Of a stretch of DNA of 61,492 bases, positions 17,062 to 28,675 are shown piece by piece. Each line of letters opens with the position of its first letter. Position 1 is the stretch's first letter. The notes under the pieces are model-generated. The model saw only the letters and a list, made by a program, of their open reading frames with translations, had not been told where the DNA came from and made no database searches. This DNA comes from Roseospira navarrensis. GTDB taxonomy: Bacteria > Pseudomonadota > Alphaproteobacteria > Rhodospirillales > Rhodospirillaceae. Both the position numbers and the translations under genes were made by a program. Location: positions 1-61,492 of the forward strand of contig NZ_WIVE01000019.1 in the NCBI RefSeq assembly GCF_009601025.1, read 5' to 3'.

Positions 17062-18966
17062 TCAGAGCGACGACGCCCGCGGATGGGCCCGGGGGAGCGT
17101 GAACCAGAACGTGGAGCCCCGGCCGTGCTCCGACTCCACGGAGATCTGACCCCCGTGGCGCTCGACGATTCGGCGGCAGATGGCCAGGCCCATCCCCGTG
17201 CCGCCGTCGTCGGGGATTTCCCGCAGTCGCTGGAACACACCGAACACCCGCTCCCGCTGACCGGGCGCGATGCCGATCCCGTTGTCCTGCACGCCCAGGT
17301 CAACCATGCCCTCGCGCGCCGGCCGCGTCAGTATGGTGATCTCGCTGGGACGCTCCCGGCAGCGGTACCGGACGGCATTGCCGATGAGGTTCTGGAACAG
17401 GCTGACCATCTGGTCGGCATCGCCATGGACGAATGGCAGCGGGGCCGCCACCGTGACGCGGGTCCCGGAGTCGGTCAGTTGCGGACCCAGATTGGTCAGC
17501 ACGGTCCGGACCACCTCGGCCAGATCCACCGGCTCATGGGGCTTGGCCTGGGTGTCGAGGCGGGCATACGTCAACAGACCCCGGATCATGGAGCCCATCC
17601 GCGCGGCTCCGTCCTTGGCGTAGGTGATGAAGGTGCGCTCGTCTTCGGTGTACCGATCGCCGTGGCGGCGTTCCAGCAGCCCGAGATAACTGCTGACCAT
17701 GCGCAGCGGTTCCTGCAGGTCGTGGGACACCGCCGCCGTGAAATCGCGCAGCGCCTCGTTGCGATAGCGCAGTTCCTCGGCGTACCGTTCGCGGTCGGTG
17801 ATGTCGAACAGGCTGATATAAAGATACCGGGTCGGGTGCGCCTCGCCGGTGACCACGTCCACATGGCTGACGTGAGCCGCGACCCGGCGCACCTCGCCGC
17901 TGGGCAGACGGTGGGACTGCTCCACCACGCCGTCCTCGCGCGCGGCACAGACGCGCAGTTGCGCCAGCAGGCTGTCGGCGACTTTCGCGGCGTCGGCGGC
18001 GTCGGCGGCGAGATCGGCCACCGTGCGGGTGGTCAGGGTGTGCAGATCGGTGCCGTAGAAGCGCGCGGCGCTGGCGTTGGCCCGGCACACGCGGCCCGAG
18101 GCCGGATCGACCAGCAGCTTCGCCAGCGGCGCCGCGTCGAACATCTGCCGGAACAGGCGCTCGCTGCCGCGCAGCGCGGTCTCGGCCCGCTTGCGTTCCG
18201 AGATGTCCCGAATCACCCCGAACAGGCCGATGAGCGCGCCCCCCTCGCCCCGATGGGGGTAGACGGTCAGTTCCACCCACAGGCGTTCGCCCCGGACATT
18301 GAGGAGTTGCACCTCGTGGCGAGCCCGCCCCGTGCGCACGCCGGCGGCCTCTCGCGTGGCCCGCTCCGTCATGACGTCGCGCAGAGCCACGGCGCTTTCC
18401 GGCGTGAACACCGACAGCGCCGAGGCCCCGACGAGAGGCGTGCGGTCCAGCCACTCGACGAGGCGGTGTCCGCCGCCGACATCGGTGATGGTCAGGCTGC
18501 TGTCCAGGTGCCAGATGACATCGCTGGTGTTCTCCGCGATCTCGCGGAATTTCTCCTCGCTGGCCCGCAGGGCGCGTTCGGTCGCCTTGCGGCCCCCGAT
18601 GTCCACCAGACACACAAGGACGGCATCGACATCCTGCCAGCGGACCATCCGCAATGAGACGAGGCACGGAACCGGCGTCCCGTCCATGCGGACGGCATCG
18701 AATTCCATGTCGCGGATGACCTCAACCTCGGCCAGGGTGGCCATCAGTCCGGCCCGCCGGCCCGGGTCGGCGTAGAAGCGCGAGAACCGGAGGGTCGAGG
18801 CGGGCGTCTCCGGCTCGATTCCCAGCAACGCCCGCATATGCGTGTTCAGGGCCAGGGACCGGCCGTCGGTGCGAACCGTCAGCGCACAGGGGACCGGCAT
18901 GGCCTCGACCCACTGGATCAGGGAGTCCGGTTCCGCCTCGCCCGCACTCGGTCTTCCGGGTTGCAT
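17062..18966 (-). CDS. PAS-domain sensor histidine kinase (634 aa)
   Basis: Three PAS regions (about residues 20-130, 140-260 and 270-395; PAC-like ends FGVIRDISERKRAE and ISLFDITDRERYAEEL) precede a HisKA dimerisation domain with phospho-acceptor His415 in VSHDLQEPLRMV and an ATPase domain with N-box FQNLIGNAVRY, G1 DNGIGI at 561 and GGTGMGLAI. This is the bacteriophytochrome-like kinase class, but there is no GAF or PHY domain. No transmembrane segment is visible, so the kinase should be cytoplasmic; the sensed signal is unknown. No response regulator is adjacent, making it an orphan here. The start is supported by AAGGGAAG before the ATG at 18966. Confidence 0.93.
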   Translation of the reverse strand: MQPGRPSAGEAEPDSLIQWVEAMPVPCALTVRTDGRSLALNTHMRALLGIEPETPASTLRFSRFYADPGRRAGLMATLAEVEVIRDMEFDAVRMDGTPVPCLVSLRMVRWQDVDAVLVCLVDIGGRKATERALRASEEKFREIAENTSDVIWHLDSSLTITDVGGGHRLVEWLDRTPLVGASALSVFTPESAVALRDVMTERATREAAGVRTGRARHEVQLLNVRGERLWVELTVYPHRGEGGALIGLFGVIRDISERKRAETALRGSERLFRQMFDAAPLAKLLVDPASGRVCRANASAARFYGTDLHTLTTRTVADLAADAADAAKVADSLLAQLRVCAAREDGVVEQSHRLPSGEVRRVAAHVSHVDVVTGEAHPTRYLYISLFDITDRERYAEELRYRNEALRDFTAAVSHDLQEPLRMVSSYLGLLERRHGDRYTEDERTFITYAKDGAARMGSMIRGLLTYARLDTQAKPHEPVDLAEVVRTVLTNLGPQLTDSGTRVTVAAPLPFVHGDADQMVSLFQNLIGNAVRYRCRERPSEITILTRPAREGMVDLGVQDNGIGIAPGQRERVFGVFQRLREIPDDGGTGMGLAICRRIVERHGGQISVESEHGRGSTFWFTLPRAHPRASSL

Positions 18967-19121
18967 GATCTTCCCTTCGAACCCGCTGGAAACATGATCC
19001 CGCCCCTCCCGCGCGAATGTTACAACCCTTGATCTGGGTTGCCTAGCGCCCCGTCACCACACGCAATGTGCGTTTTCTTGCGGCCCATGACGCAATCTAT
19101 GACTTTCGACATAAACCGAAA

Positions 19122-19196
19122 GGTGGAGGGCGAGGCACCCGGATCGATGCTGCCTCGCAAGGGCCTCCACCAAAAGGAGGACTCACCTCTTGGTGG
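19122..19196 (+). promoter_or_regulatory. Overlapping, mutually exclusive hairpins upstream of a VPLPA-CTERM gene
   Basis: Hairpin 1: GGTGGAGG (19122-19129) plus CGAGGCA (19131-19137) pairs with TGCCTCG (19151-19157) plus CCTCCACC (19164-19171). Hairpin 2: CCACCAA (19167-19173) pairs with TTGGTGG (19190-19196). They share CCACC at 19167-19171, so only one can form at a time. A T-rich stretch (TTTTGTATT) follows. The start codon of the downstream gene is 287 nt away. I see no gene in the rest of the 516-nt gap 18967-19482; it is locally AT-richer (19080-19240), as promoters are in this genome. Whether the element is transcribed is unknown. Confidence 0.55.
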
Positions 19197-19482
19197 ATGG
19201 TTTTGTATTGGAATTTGTTCAATTCTCATATTTGTCCAGAGCGCCCCACGCGACAGGCTGTCGTCGCGACCCCCTAAAACAGAAACGATGGGCGCCGCCA
19301 TCAAGGGCACACCGTGCAGGCGTTGGCGATCATGGCCGCGCAAAGGACCGATCCGAAAGGGATGTCCGGACGTCCTGGCCGATTGCTCCGGAGACGGGAT
19401 TTCTCCACCGGCACGGGTTCATGAAGACCAGGGCGACGCGCCGCAACAGGGCGGCCGGCCCACACAAGGGGAGACACTGACC

Positions 19483-20226
19483 ATGATGACCCGTACGCAT
19501 ATCCTCGCCGGCGCTGCCGCCCTTGCCGCCGGTCTGGCGGTGGCCCAGCCCGCGTCCGCCGCCGTGTTCGAGTTCAGCGAGCTCGCCGACCCGAACGGCG
19601 CCAGCGGCGGCTCGAACGAAGCCACCTGGGGCGGGTTCACCGGCCCGCTGGGCGGGTACGCTGGCTCTTTCGACACCACGAACGACATCTGGACCGTGGA
19701 CGGTATCGGCGTGAAGGCCTCCGCCACCAACGATGCCACCGCTGGCACGGCCTACTATGGCGAGTCCGAAGCTTATCTGGACGGCTACTCGGGCGGCTTG
19801 GCCGGCCTGGGCGTCTGCTCCACCGTCAACAGCAGCTTCCAGTGCGGCACCGGCTCTGATGACAACACGGGCCGCGCCGGTGATACGAATAGCGGCGTTC
19901 TGGAGACCCTGATTCTGGCCTTCTCCACCTCCGTGTCCCTGGACAACCTGATCTTCCGCGACCGGGACCACAACGTGTACGGCGCCGGTGCCCTGACCAT
20001 CGACCTGAACGGCACCAGCTACACGCATGGTGTGACCGACCTGTCCGGCTTCGTCGGCCAGACGTTCGCCTTCGCTCGCATCGCGGACGGCGAGGATTTC
20101 TACCTCGACACGGCCACCGTCAGCGCAGTGCCGCTGCCGGCCGCCGCGTGGTTCCTGCTGACCGCCCTGGGCGGTCTGGTCGGCACCCGCTGGCTGAAGA
20201 AGGGCGAGGCGAGCGCCGCCGCCTGA
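19483..20226 (+). CDS. VPLPA-CTERM sorting-tail secreted protein 1 (247 aa)
   Basis: A signal peptide (cleavage after about residue 26, QPASA) leads into a beta-rich, Gly/Ser/Thr/Asp-rich body with two Cys about ten residues apart (VCSTVNSSFQC), perhaps a disulfide. From residue 216 the C-terminus has the tripartite VPLPAA motif, a hydrophobic helix (AWFLLTALGGLVGT) and basic RWLKKGE end. Proteins with this VPLPA-CTERM tail are known to be exported and processed by exosortase-type enzymes; none is encoded in this window. ATG 19483 (or 19486) follows GGGGAG; frames extending upstream have no SD. The tail is nearly identical in DNA to that of the next gene. Confidence 0.88.
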   Translation: MMTRTHILAGAAALAAGLAVAQPASAAVFEFSELADPNGASGGSNEATWGGFTGPLGGYAGSFDTTNDIWTVDGIGVKASATNDATAGTAYYGESEAYLDGYSGGLAGLGVCSTVNSSFQCGTGSDDNTGRAGDTNSGVLETLILAFSTSVSLDNLIFRDRDHNVYGAGALTIDLNGTSYTHGVTDLSGFVGQTFAFARIADGEDFYLDTATVSAVPLPAAAWFLLTALGGLVGTRWLKKGEASAAA

Positions 20227-20278
20227 TCCCGGGATCCGGACCCCGGCCCGCGCCGGGGTTCCACCCAGGCCAAGCGAC

Positions 20279-20312
20279 AGGCCGTCACCGTGAAGGTGGC
20301 GGCCTTTTCGTT
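20279..20312 (+). terminator. Intrinsic terminator after VPLPA-CTERM gene 1
   Basis: Stem AGGCCGTCACC with GGTGGCGGCCT (one G-T pair), loop GTGAA, followed by TTTTCGTTT. It resembles the terminator after the next VPLPA-CTERM gene. Confidence 0.8.
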
Positions 20313-20322
20313 TCGGGTTCGA

Positions 20323-20423
20323 CTATATCCATCGGGCGGGTTGGAATACTGGGGACAGCCCACCCTGACCAATGGATATAGATCCCAAACGAATCCACCA
20401 AATGGCCACCCCTCCATTTGGTG
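20323..20423 (+). promoter_or_regulatory. Two 10-bp hairpins upstream of VPLPA-CTERM gene 2
   Basis: CTATATCCAT (20323-20332) pairs perfectly with ATGGATATAG (20372-20381); CACCAAATGG (20396-20405) pairs perfectly with CCATTTGGTG (20414-20423), followed by ATGG and a T-rich run. The second hairpin resembles hairpin 2 of the preceding VPLPA-CTERM leader (CCACCAA...TTGGTGG, then ATGG and T-rich). The rest of the gap to 20605 is AT-rich to about 20456 and shows no gene. Function is inferred: leader RNA, operator or regulatory terminator. Confidence 0.55.
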
Positions 20424-20605
20424 TATGGATTTTCTTCGCATTTTGTATGATTTTGAGGCTGGTTGTCCGCACTTGCCGAACCGGCTTTGCAACAACACCA
20501 GATCTTGGCACGGTCGCGATATCCCGGCCATGGACCAACGCATGGGCCCCGGCGGCCCGCCATCGCCCGACCAGGCTGACCGCTTTTCATCCGGAGGACG
20601 TTTTC

Positions 20606-21346
20606 ATGTTCAAGTATGCCCTTCCCGCCCTCGTCGGCGCCGTCGCGCTGTGGGGCTCGACCGCGCAGGCGTCCTTCATCGACGTGCACACCGGCTCCCT
20701 GTCTGACCTGCGGGTGATCGAGAGCGCGTTCTGGACCAACAAGACCGTTGCCGCGACCGAGGACTTCGAGGGCCTTGCCGCCGGCACCGACTACAGCGGC
20801 GGCGCCGTGTTGAACACCGCCGTCGGTGACTTCTCCTCGACCAAGGCCGGCCAGCGCGGCCAGCTCATCTCCGTCGAGGGCACCGGCGCCTTCCATTCCA
20901 AGGAGAGCTGGATGGGCGGCCGCCGCAACGTCACCGGCGACAGCCTGGACGGCCGCTACCTGGAGAACAACGACTCCAAGCAGGTCAAGTGGGTGTTCAA
21001 CAACCTGACCGGCATCAACGCGCTGTCGTTCTTCATGACCGACGTCAATGACGTCAGCGGCGTGTTCAAGCTGACCTTCAAGGACAACAGCACCCTGGAA
21101 GAGGGCTTCACCTCCTCCAAGCAGCCCAACGGCACCATCAATTTCGTGACGGCCGCATTCGGCGCCGACGTGGACCTGTTCGAGGTGATCTTCGACCAGA
21201 GCACCAGCAACGACGGCTGGGGCGCCGACGACTTCACCGTGGGCGCGGTGCCGCTGCCGGCCGCCGCCTGGTTCCTGCTGACCGCCCTGGGCGGTCTGGT
21301 CGGCACCCGCTGGCTCAAGAAGGGCGACGCGGGCGCGACTGCCTGA
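20606..21346 (+). CDS. VPLPA-CTERM sorting-tail secreted protein 2 (246 aa)
   Basis: The start at 20606 has GGAGG 8-9 nt upstream. A signal peptide ends near residue 22 (TAQA). The body contains FEGLAAGTDYSGG, WVFNNLTGINALSFFMTD and DGWGADDFTVG, which recalls beta-sandwich secreted domains common in PEP-CTERM-type proteins. The tail from residue 215 is VPLPAAAWFLLTALGGL followed by basic residues. The body is unrelated to that of the upstream VPLPA-CTERM protein, yet 81 of 84 nt across the tail are identical, which points to tail duplication or gene conversion. Expected destination is the cell surface or exopolysaccharide matrix. Confidence 0.88.
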   Translation: MFKYALPALVGAVALWGSTAQASFIDVHTGSLSDLRVIESAFWTNKTVAATEDFEGLAAGTDYSGGAVLNTAVGDFSSTKAGQRGQLISVEGTGAFHSKESWMGGRRNVTGDSLDGRYLENNDSKQVKWVFNNLTGINALSFFMTDVNDVSGVFKLTFKDNSTLEEGFTSSKQPNGTINFVTAAFGADVDLFEVIFDQSTSNDGWGADDFTVGAVPLPAAAWFLLTALGGLVGTRWLKKGDAGATA

Positions 21347-21401
21347 CCCCAGGACTCGGACCCTCGTCCGGCGGGGGACTTCGATCACGGATCCGGTCCG
21401 A

Positions 21402-21432
21402 AGGGCCGTCACCATCCCGGTGGCGGCCCTTT
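21402..21432 (+). terminator. Intrinsic terminator after VPLPA-CTERM gene 2
   Basis: Stem AGGGCCGTCACC with GGTGGCGGCCCT (one G-T pair), then TTTCC. Similar in stem sequence to the terminator at 20279-20312. Confidence 0.75.
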
Positions 21433-21544
21433 CCGCATGGCCAGAGCGCACGCCCGGCCCCACCCCGCCTTGACCGCCGCCGGACGGCCCCGCTAGCTTG
21501 CCCGCACTCTGCCTTCTCCCGCCTCCCCACAGACGAGCCCCCCA

Positions 21545-22456
21545 ATGCCCCCTGACGCGCCGGCATCGCCGCCCAGTTTCCAGTCCCTGATCCTCCGCCT
21601 GCAGTCCTACTGGGCCGATCAGGGATGCGTGATCCTGCAGCCCTACGACATGGAGGTGGGTGCGGGCACGTTCCATCCCGCCACCACCCTGCGCGCCCTT
21701 GGTCCCGAGCCCTGGGCCGCCGCCTACGTCCAGCCGTCGCGCCGCCCGACCGACGGCCGCTACGGCGAAAACCCGAACCGGCTGCAGCACTATTACCAGT
21801 TCCAGGTCATCATCAAGCCGTCCCCGGCGAACGCGCAGGAATTGTACCTGGGCAGCCTGCGGACCCTTGGCATCGACCCCTTGCGACACGACATCCGCTT
21901 TGTCGAGGACGACTGGGAGAGCCCCACCCTGGGCGCCTGGGGCCTGGGCTGGGAAGTGTGGTGCGACGGCATGGAGGTCTCGCAGTTCACCTACTTCCAG
22001 CAGGTGGGGGGCTTCGACTGCGACCCGGTCTCGCTGGAACTGACCTATGGCCTGGAGCGGCTGGCGATGTACGTGCAGGGGGTGGAAAACGTCTACGACC
22101 TGGATTTCAACGGGGCCGGCGTATCCTATGGTGACGTGTTCCTTCAGGCCGAACGCGAATACTCCGCGCACAACTTCGAGCACGCCGACACCGAAGCCCT
22201 GTTCCGCCACTTCGCCGACGCCGAGGCGGAATGCGCCCGCCTGCTGGATGCCGGCCTCGCCCTGCCCGCCTATGACCAGTGCCTCAAGGCCTCGCATCGC
22301 TTCAACCTTCTGGATGCGCGCGGCGTGATCTCGGTGACCGAGCGCGCGGCCTACATCGGGCGGGTGCGGGCGCTCGCCAAGGGCTGCGCCGAGGGCTGGC
22401 TGCGCAGCCGAGGCCATCTGCCGCCGTCGGTGGCCGCCACCGGCAGGGAGGTCTGA
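21545..22456 (+). CDS. glyQ: Glycyl-tRNA synthetase alpha subunit
   Basis: Catalytic subunit of the bacterial alpha2beta2 glycyl-tRNA synthetase, a class II enzyme. The start region has [20 protein letters not shown] and [19 protein letters not shown], then [20 protein letters not shown] and the class II motif QYYQFQV-type strand, with [19 protein letters not shown] later. The 303-aa length is normal for this subunit. No strong SD is seen before the ATG at 21545. glyS begins 3 nt after its stop, so the two subunits are made from one message. Confidence 0.98.
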   Translation: MPPDAPASPPSFQSLILRLQSYWADQGCVILQPYDMEVGAGTFHPATTLRALGPEPWAAAYVQPSRRPTDGRYGENPNRLQHYYQFQVIIKPSPANAQELYLGSLRTLGIDPLRHDIRFVEDDWESPTLGAWGLGWEVWCDGMEVSQFTYFQQVGGFDCDPVSLELTYGLERLAMYVQGVENVYDLDFNGAGVSYGDVFLQAEREYSAHNFEHADTEALFRHFADAEAECARLLDAGLALPAYDQCLKASHRFNLLDARGVISVTERAAYIGRVRALAKGCAEGWLRSRGHLPPSVAATGREV

Positions 22457-22459
22457 GCG

Positions 22460-24700
22460 ATGGCCGACCTGCTGCTTGAACTGCTCTCCGAAGAGATCCC
22501 CGCCCGCATGCAGCGGCGCGCCGCCGAGGACCTGAAGCGCCTCGTCACCGACGGCCTGAACGGCGCCGGGCTGGCCTTCGAGGCGGCCGAGGCCTGGGCC
22601 ACGCCGCGCCGCCTCGCGCTGGCCGTCACCGGCCTGCCCCTGGCCCAGCCGGACACCCGCGAGGAACGCAAGGGCCCCAAGGCCGACGCCCCCGACAAGG
22701 CGATCCAGGGCTTTCTGGGCGCGGTCGGCCTGACCCTGGATCAGGTGGAGCGCCGGGACACGCCCAAGGGGCCGGTGCTGTTCGCGGTCATCGAACACAA
22801 GGGCCGGGCGACGGCCGAGGTGCTGCCGGGCCTGATCCATGCCGCGATCACCGCCCTGCCCTGGCCCAAGTCCATGCGCTGGGCCGCGAGCGCCTTCGCC
22901 TGGGTGCGGCCGCTGCACGGCATCCTGGCCGTGTTCGACGGCGCGCCGCTGAAGGGCGGGCTCGCCCTGGGCGCCACCGCCGGCGCGCGCGCCGATGGGG
23001 CCGCGCCGCTGGTGCCCGTGGCCTTCGTGCCGGACCCGTCGGCCCCGCCCGCCGAAACGGCGGTGCTGCCGTTCCAGGCGGAGACGCGCGGTCACCGCTT
23101 CCTGGCCCCCGAGCCGGTGACGGTGGGCGGCCTCGCCGACTATCGCGCCCATCTGCGGGACGGTTTCGTCATCCTGGACGCGGGCGAGCGCCGGCGGATG
23201 ATCCAGGAGCGCGCCGAGGCCCTGGCCGCCGCCGAGGGTCTGCGCCTGCGCCCGGACCCCGGTCTGCTCGACGAGGTCGCCGGGCTGGTGGAATGGCCCG
23301 AGGTCCTGATGGGCCGAATCGACGACGCTTTCATGGATGTCCCGCCGGAGGTGCTCGCGACCGCCATGCGCGGCCACCAGAAATATTTCAGTCTGGAGAA
23401 ACCCGACGGCAGTCTGGCCGCCCGCTTCATCGTGGTCGCCAACACGCGATCCGAGGACGGCGGCGCGCGCATCGTCGCCGGCAACGAGCGGGTGCTGCGC
23501 GCGCGCCTGTCCGATGCCCGCTTCTTCTGGGATCAGGACCGCAAGGTGCCCCTGGCCGCCCGCGTGGACGCGCTCGCCAATCGTGTGTTCCATGCCCGCC
23601 TGGGCACGGATCACGACAAGATGGAGCGCACCCGGGCGCTTGCGGCCCATCTCGCCGGTCTGGTGCCGGGCGCGGATGCGGCCCTGTGCGACCGCGCGGC
23701 GCTGCTGTGCAAGGCCGACCTCCCCAGCGGCATGGTGGGCGAGTTCCCGGAGCTTCAGGGCCTGATGGGCCGGTACTACGCCCGTCACGACGGCGAGCCC
23801 AACGCGGTCGCGGCCGCCATCGCCGACCACTATTCGCCCATCGGTCCGTCGGACCGCTGCCCGAGCGCGCCCGTCTCGGTCGTGGTCGCCCTCGCCGACA
23901 AGATTGACACCCTGGTCGGTTTCTGGATGATCGACGAGAAGCCGACGGGATCCCGCGATCCGTTCGCGCTCCGGCGGGCCGCCTTGGGCGTGATCCGCCT
24001 GATCGAGGAGAACGGGTTGCGGCTGCCCCTTCGGCCGGTGTTCGGGGCCGCGCGGATGGCCTATCTGCGGCAGGCCGAAGCTGCCGTGCGCAAGGACCGC
24101 GAGCAGGGCGCGCAGGAAGATGGCGCAGCCGCGGCGCGGGACATGGACCGAAACTGGTCCGAGACCGTGCTGGACGACCTTCTGGCGTTCTTCGCGGACC
24201 GCCTGAAGGTTCACTTGAAAGACCGGGGGGTCCGCCACGATCTGATCTCGGCGGTGTTCGCGCTGGGCGACGAGGACGACCTGGTCCGCCTGCTGGCACG
24301 GGTAGACGCGCTGGCCCGTTTCGTGGACAGTGATGATGGATCGAACCTGCTGACGGCCTATCGACGGGCCGCGAACATCGTGCGGATCGAGGAACGCAAG
24401 GACAGCGTCCGCTACACCCACCAGGAGGTCGAGCCCGATCTTCTGCGGACCGACGAGGAAACGACGCTCTACACGGCCCTTTCAGACGCCGGGTCCGTCG
24501 CGTCGCGCGCCATCGAGGCAGAACGCTTCGAGAAGGCCATGGCCGCCCTGGCCCGCCTGCGCGCACCCGTAGACGCCTTTTTTGACACCGTAACCGTCAA
24601 CGCCGACGAACCGTCTCTCCGTCGCAATCGCCTCCGGCTGCTGTCACGCATCCAAATGGCCATGGGCAGCGTGGCCGACTTCTCCAAAATCGAAGGGTGA
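22460..24700 (+). CDS. glyS: Glycyl-tRNA synthetase beta subunit
   Basis: Partner of GlyQ, needed for tRNA-Gly recognition. The N-terminus [15 protein letters not shown] and the later segments [30 protein letters not shown] and [22 protein letters not shown] are hallmarks. The C-terminal third carries the anticodon-binding DALR-like helices ([19 protein letters not shown]) and ends with FSKIEG. At 746 aa it is slightly longer than most (about 690) because of an insert near 535-560 rich in acidic and Ala residues. ppdK starts only 6 nt after its stop. Confidence 0.98.
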   Translation: MADLLLELLSEEIPARMQRRAAEDLKRLVTDGLNGAGLAFEAAEAWATPRRLALAVTGLPLAQPDTREERKGPKADAPDKAIQGFLGAVGLTLDQVERRDTPKGPVLFAVIEHKGRATAEVLPGLIHAAITALPWPKSMRWAASAFAWVRPLHGILAVFDGAPLKGGLALGATAGARADGAAPLVPVAFVPDPSAPPAETAVLPFQAETRGHRFLAPEPVTVGGLADYRAHLRDGFVILDAGERRRMIQERAEALAAAEGLRLRPDPGLLDEVAGLVEWPEVLMGRIDDAFMDVPPEVLATAMRGHQKYFSLEKPDGSLAARFIVVANTRSEDGGARIVAGNERVLRARLSDARFFWDQDRKVPLAARVDALANRVFHARLGTDHDKMERTRALAAHLAGLVPGADAALCDRAALLCKADLPSGMVGEFPELQGLMGRYYARHDGEPNAVAAAIADHYSPIGPSDRCPSAPVSVVVALADKIDTLVGFWMIDEKPTGSRDPFALRRAALGVIRLIEENGLRLPLRPVFGAARMAYLRQAEAAVRKDREQGAQEDGAAAARDMDRNWSETVLDDLLAFFADRLKVHLKDRGVRHDLISAVFALGDEDDLVRLLARVDALARFVDSDDGSNLLTAYRRAANIVRIEERKDSVRYTHQEVEPDLLRTDEETTLYTALSDAGSVASRAIEAERFEKAMAALARLRAPVDAFFDTVTVNADEPSLRRNRLRLLSRIQMAMGSVADFSKIEG

Positions 24701-24706
24701 GGGAAC

Positions 24707-27391
<2,685 letters not shown>

Positions 27392-27432
27392 GCCGGAACC
27401 AGCCGGCGCGCGCCATGGCGTGACCCTTGAAG

Positions 27433-27469
27433 ACGGCGGGCGGTGCCTTCGGGCGCGCCCGCCGTTTTC
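27433..27469 (+). terminator. Intrinsic terminator of the glyQ-glyS-ppdK unit
   Basis: Perfect 10-bp stem ACGGCGGGCG with CGCCCGCCGT, loop of 13 nt containing CTTCGG, followed by TTTCGTT. Confidence 0.85.
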
Positions 27470-27584
27470 GTTGGCGCATCGTCGAGAACCGGGGTGGCGG
27501 GAGTCTGAGGTGGTGGCGTTCGGCGATCCAACCCCTCCCCGACCCTCCCCATTCCATGGCGATCCGAGTCACACATCTCATCCT

Positions 27585-27624
27585 GATCGGCGAGGAACCG
27601 GACGAGTCCGGTTCCTCGCCGATC
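27585..27624. repeat. Perfect 18-bp stem with 4-nt loop
   Basis: GATCGGCGAGGAACCGGA (27585-27602) and its exact complement (27607-27624) flank loop CGAG. No T-run follows on either strand, so it is not a typical terminator. It lies in the 402-nt gap between ppdK and the third VPLPA-CTERM gene. The same gap holds the ppdK terminator and, nearer the gene, a smaller stem GCAGG/CCTGC (about 27675-27694) and a nearly complementary pair AAAGTTAAGA / TCTCAACTTT (about 27696-27766). No gene is visible. Confidence 0.8.
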
Positions 27625-27793
27625 GCAACAGCGCCTAGACGAACCGTATAGAGCGTCCGGTCGTGAATGAAAAAGCAGGACACTAGACCCTGCACAAAAG
27701 TTAAGATTGCCGGTCCGGCGCCTCTCCTGCTACATACATTCGTGACGCTTTGGTAGTCTCAACTTTCGGTTTTGACAGCAGGAGCCCGGATCA

Positions 27794-28477
27794 ATGAGAC
27801 AGCGTATTGCGGCCGCCCTGATCGCGGCCACCTTGTTTGGTACTGCTGCGGCACAGGCCGCGGTGATCGACTTCGAAGACGTTCCGCTGACCAATCTGGC
27901 CGGCCCCCTGCCCGAGGGCTACGAAGGACTGGACTGGAGCGCCTGGACCGGCAACGTGATCGAAAAGGATCGGTACCCGGCATCCTCGGCGCCGGGCTAC
28001 CAGAACGCCAACACGTCGGGGCGCAACGTGCTGACCGGCCACTATGCGAACATCGACACGATCCGCAGCAGCACCCTGTTCAGCTTCGCGGGCGGGCACT
28101 TCACGGCCTCCCATTTCAGCGACCTGACCATCCAGGTCACGGGCTATTACGGCTCCACCCTCCTGCAACAGACCAACATCACGGCCAGCGAGACTCAGGC
28201 GACCTACTTCGGGTTCAACTGGACGGGGCTGGACATGCTGACCTTCCAGGTCCTCGACGGCGTCCGGTCGGATCATCCGGCCCGCATTTCCCGGTTCGCG
28301 GTCGATGACCTTGATATCAGCCCGACCTCCATCCCCGGCAGCGGCGAGGTGCCGATCGGGTATGTCCCGCTGCCGGCGGCGGCCTGGTTCCTGCTGACGG
28401 GCCTGGGGGGGCTGTTCGGCCTTCGGGGGCTGCGCGGGCTGTCCCGGCGCAGCCGCGCCGCCTCATACCAGCGGTGA
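27794..28477 (+). CDS. VPLPA-CTERM sorting-tail secreted protein 3 (227 aa)
   Basis: AGGAG lies about 9 nt before the ATG at 27794. The signal peptide ends near residue 22 (AAAQA). The body starts VIDFEDVPLTN, a typical opening of PEP-CTERM beta-sandwich proteins, and contains FNWTGLDMLTFQVLDG. The tail from residue 191 is VPLPAAAWFLLTGLGGLFG, but the basic end is longer than in the others (LRGLRGLSRRSRAASYQR). The tail DNA is clearly more divergent than between the first two genes. Presumed cell-surface or matrix protein. Confidence 0.87.
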   Translation: MRQRIAAALIAATLFGTAAAQAAVIDFEDVPLTNLAGPLPEGYEGLDWSAWTGNVIEKDRYPASSAPGYQNANTSGRNVLTGHYANIDTIRSSTLFSFAGGHFTASHFSDLTIQVTGYYGSTLLQQTNITASETQATYFGFNWTGLDMLTFQVLDGVRSDHPARISRFAVDDLDISPTSIPGSGEVPIGYVPLPAAAWFLLTGLGGLFGLRGLRGLSRRSRAASYQR

Positions 28478-28504
28478 GAGGCCCCGACTCTTGCCGACTC
28501 CTTC

Positions 28505-28622
28505 GCGTCATCCTGAGCCGCTGAAGGCGGCGACGGATCTCGGGAGGAAGCATCAAGTGGGGCCGGGCGGTGCATGCCCCTGCACGAGGTCCTTCGGTCG
28601 CTCCGCTCCGTCAGGATGACGC
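28505..28622. repeat. Intergenic inverted-repeat element (CGTCATCCTGA type)
   Basis: Perfect 12-bp ends GCGTCATCCTGA (28505-28516) and TCAGGATGACGC (28611-28622) enclose a partly self-complementary interior (GGATCTCG facing CGAGGTCC). Small repeats with CGTCATCCTGA ends and CGAAGGATCTC-like interiors are scattered in many alphaproteobacterial genomes. It lies between two convergent genes, where it may also serve as a transcription stop; no T-run is present. A decayed half copy may be at about 14776-14828. Confidence 0.65.
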
Positions 28623-28675
28623 CGGTTTTTCGTGGCGCACGTCCTGAGGATCAAAGCCGCGCGCCCCGGCCGGCA

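Noticed and set aside
19039-19482. In-frame upstream extension of VPLPA-CTERM gene 1
   Set aside because: The extension has no SD, would hide the signal peptide, and covers the hairpin leader.
20505-20525. Possible sigma-54 promoter (TTGGCACG) before VPLPA-CTERM gene 2
   Set aside because: The GG and GC elements are not at the required 10-nt spacing, and no TTGC(A/T) -12 box follows.
20285-24421. Very long minus-strand open frame opposite glyQ and glyS
   Set aside because: It has no domain and mirrors the codon pattern of glyQ/glyS, which are certain.
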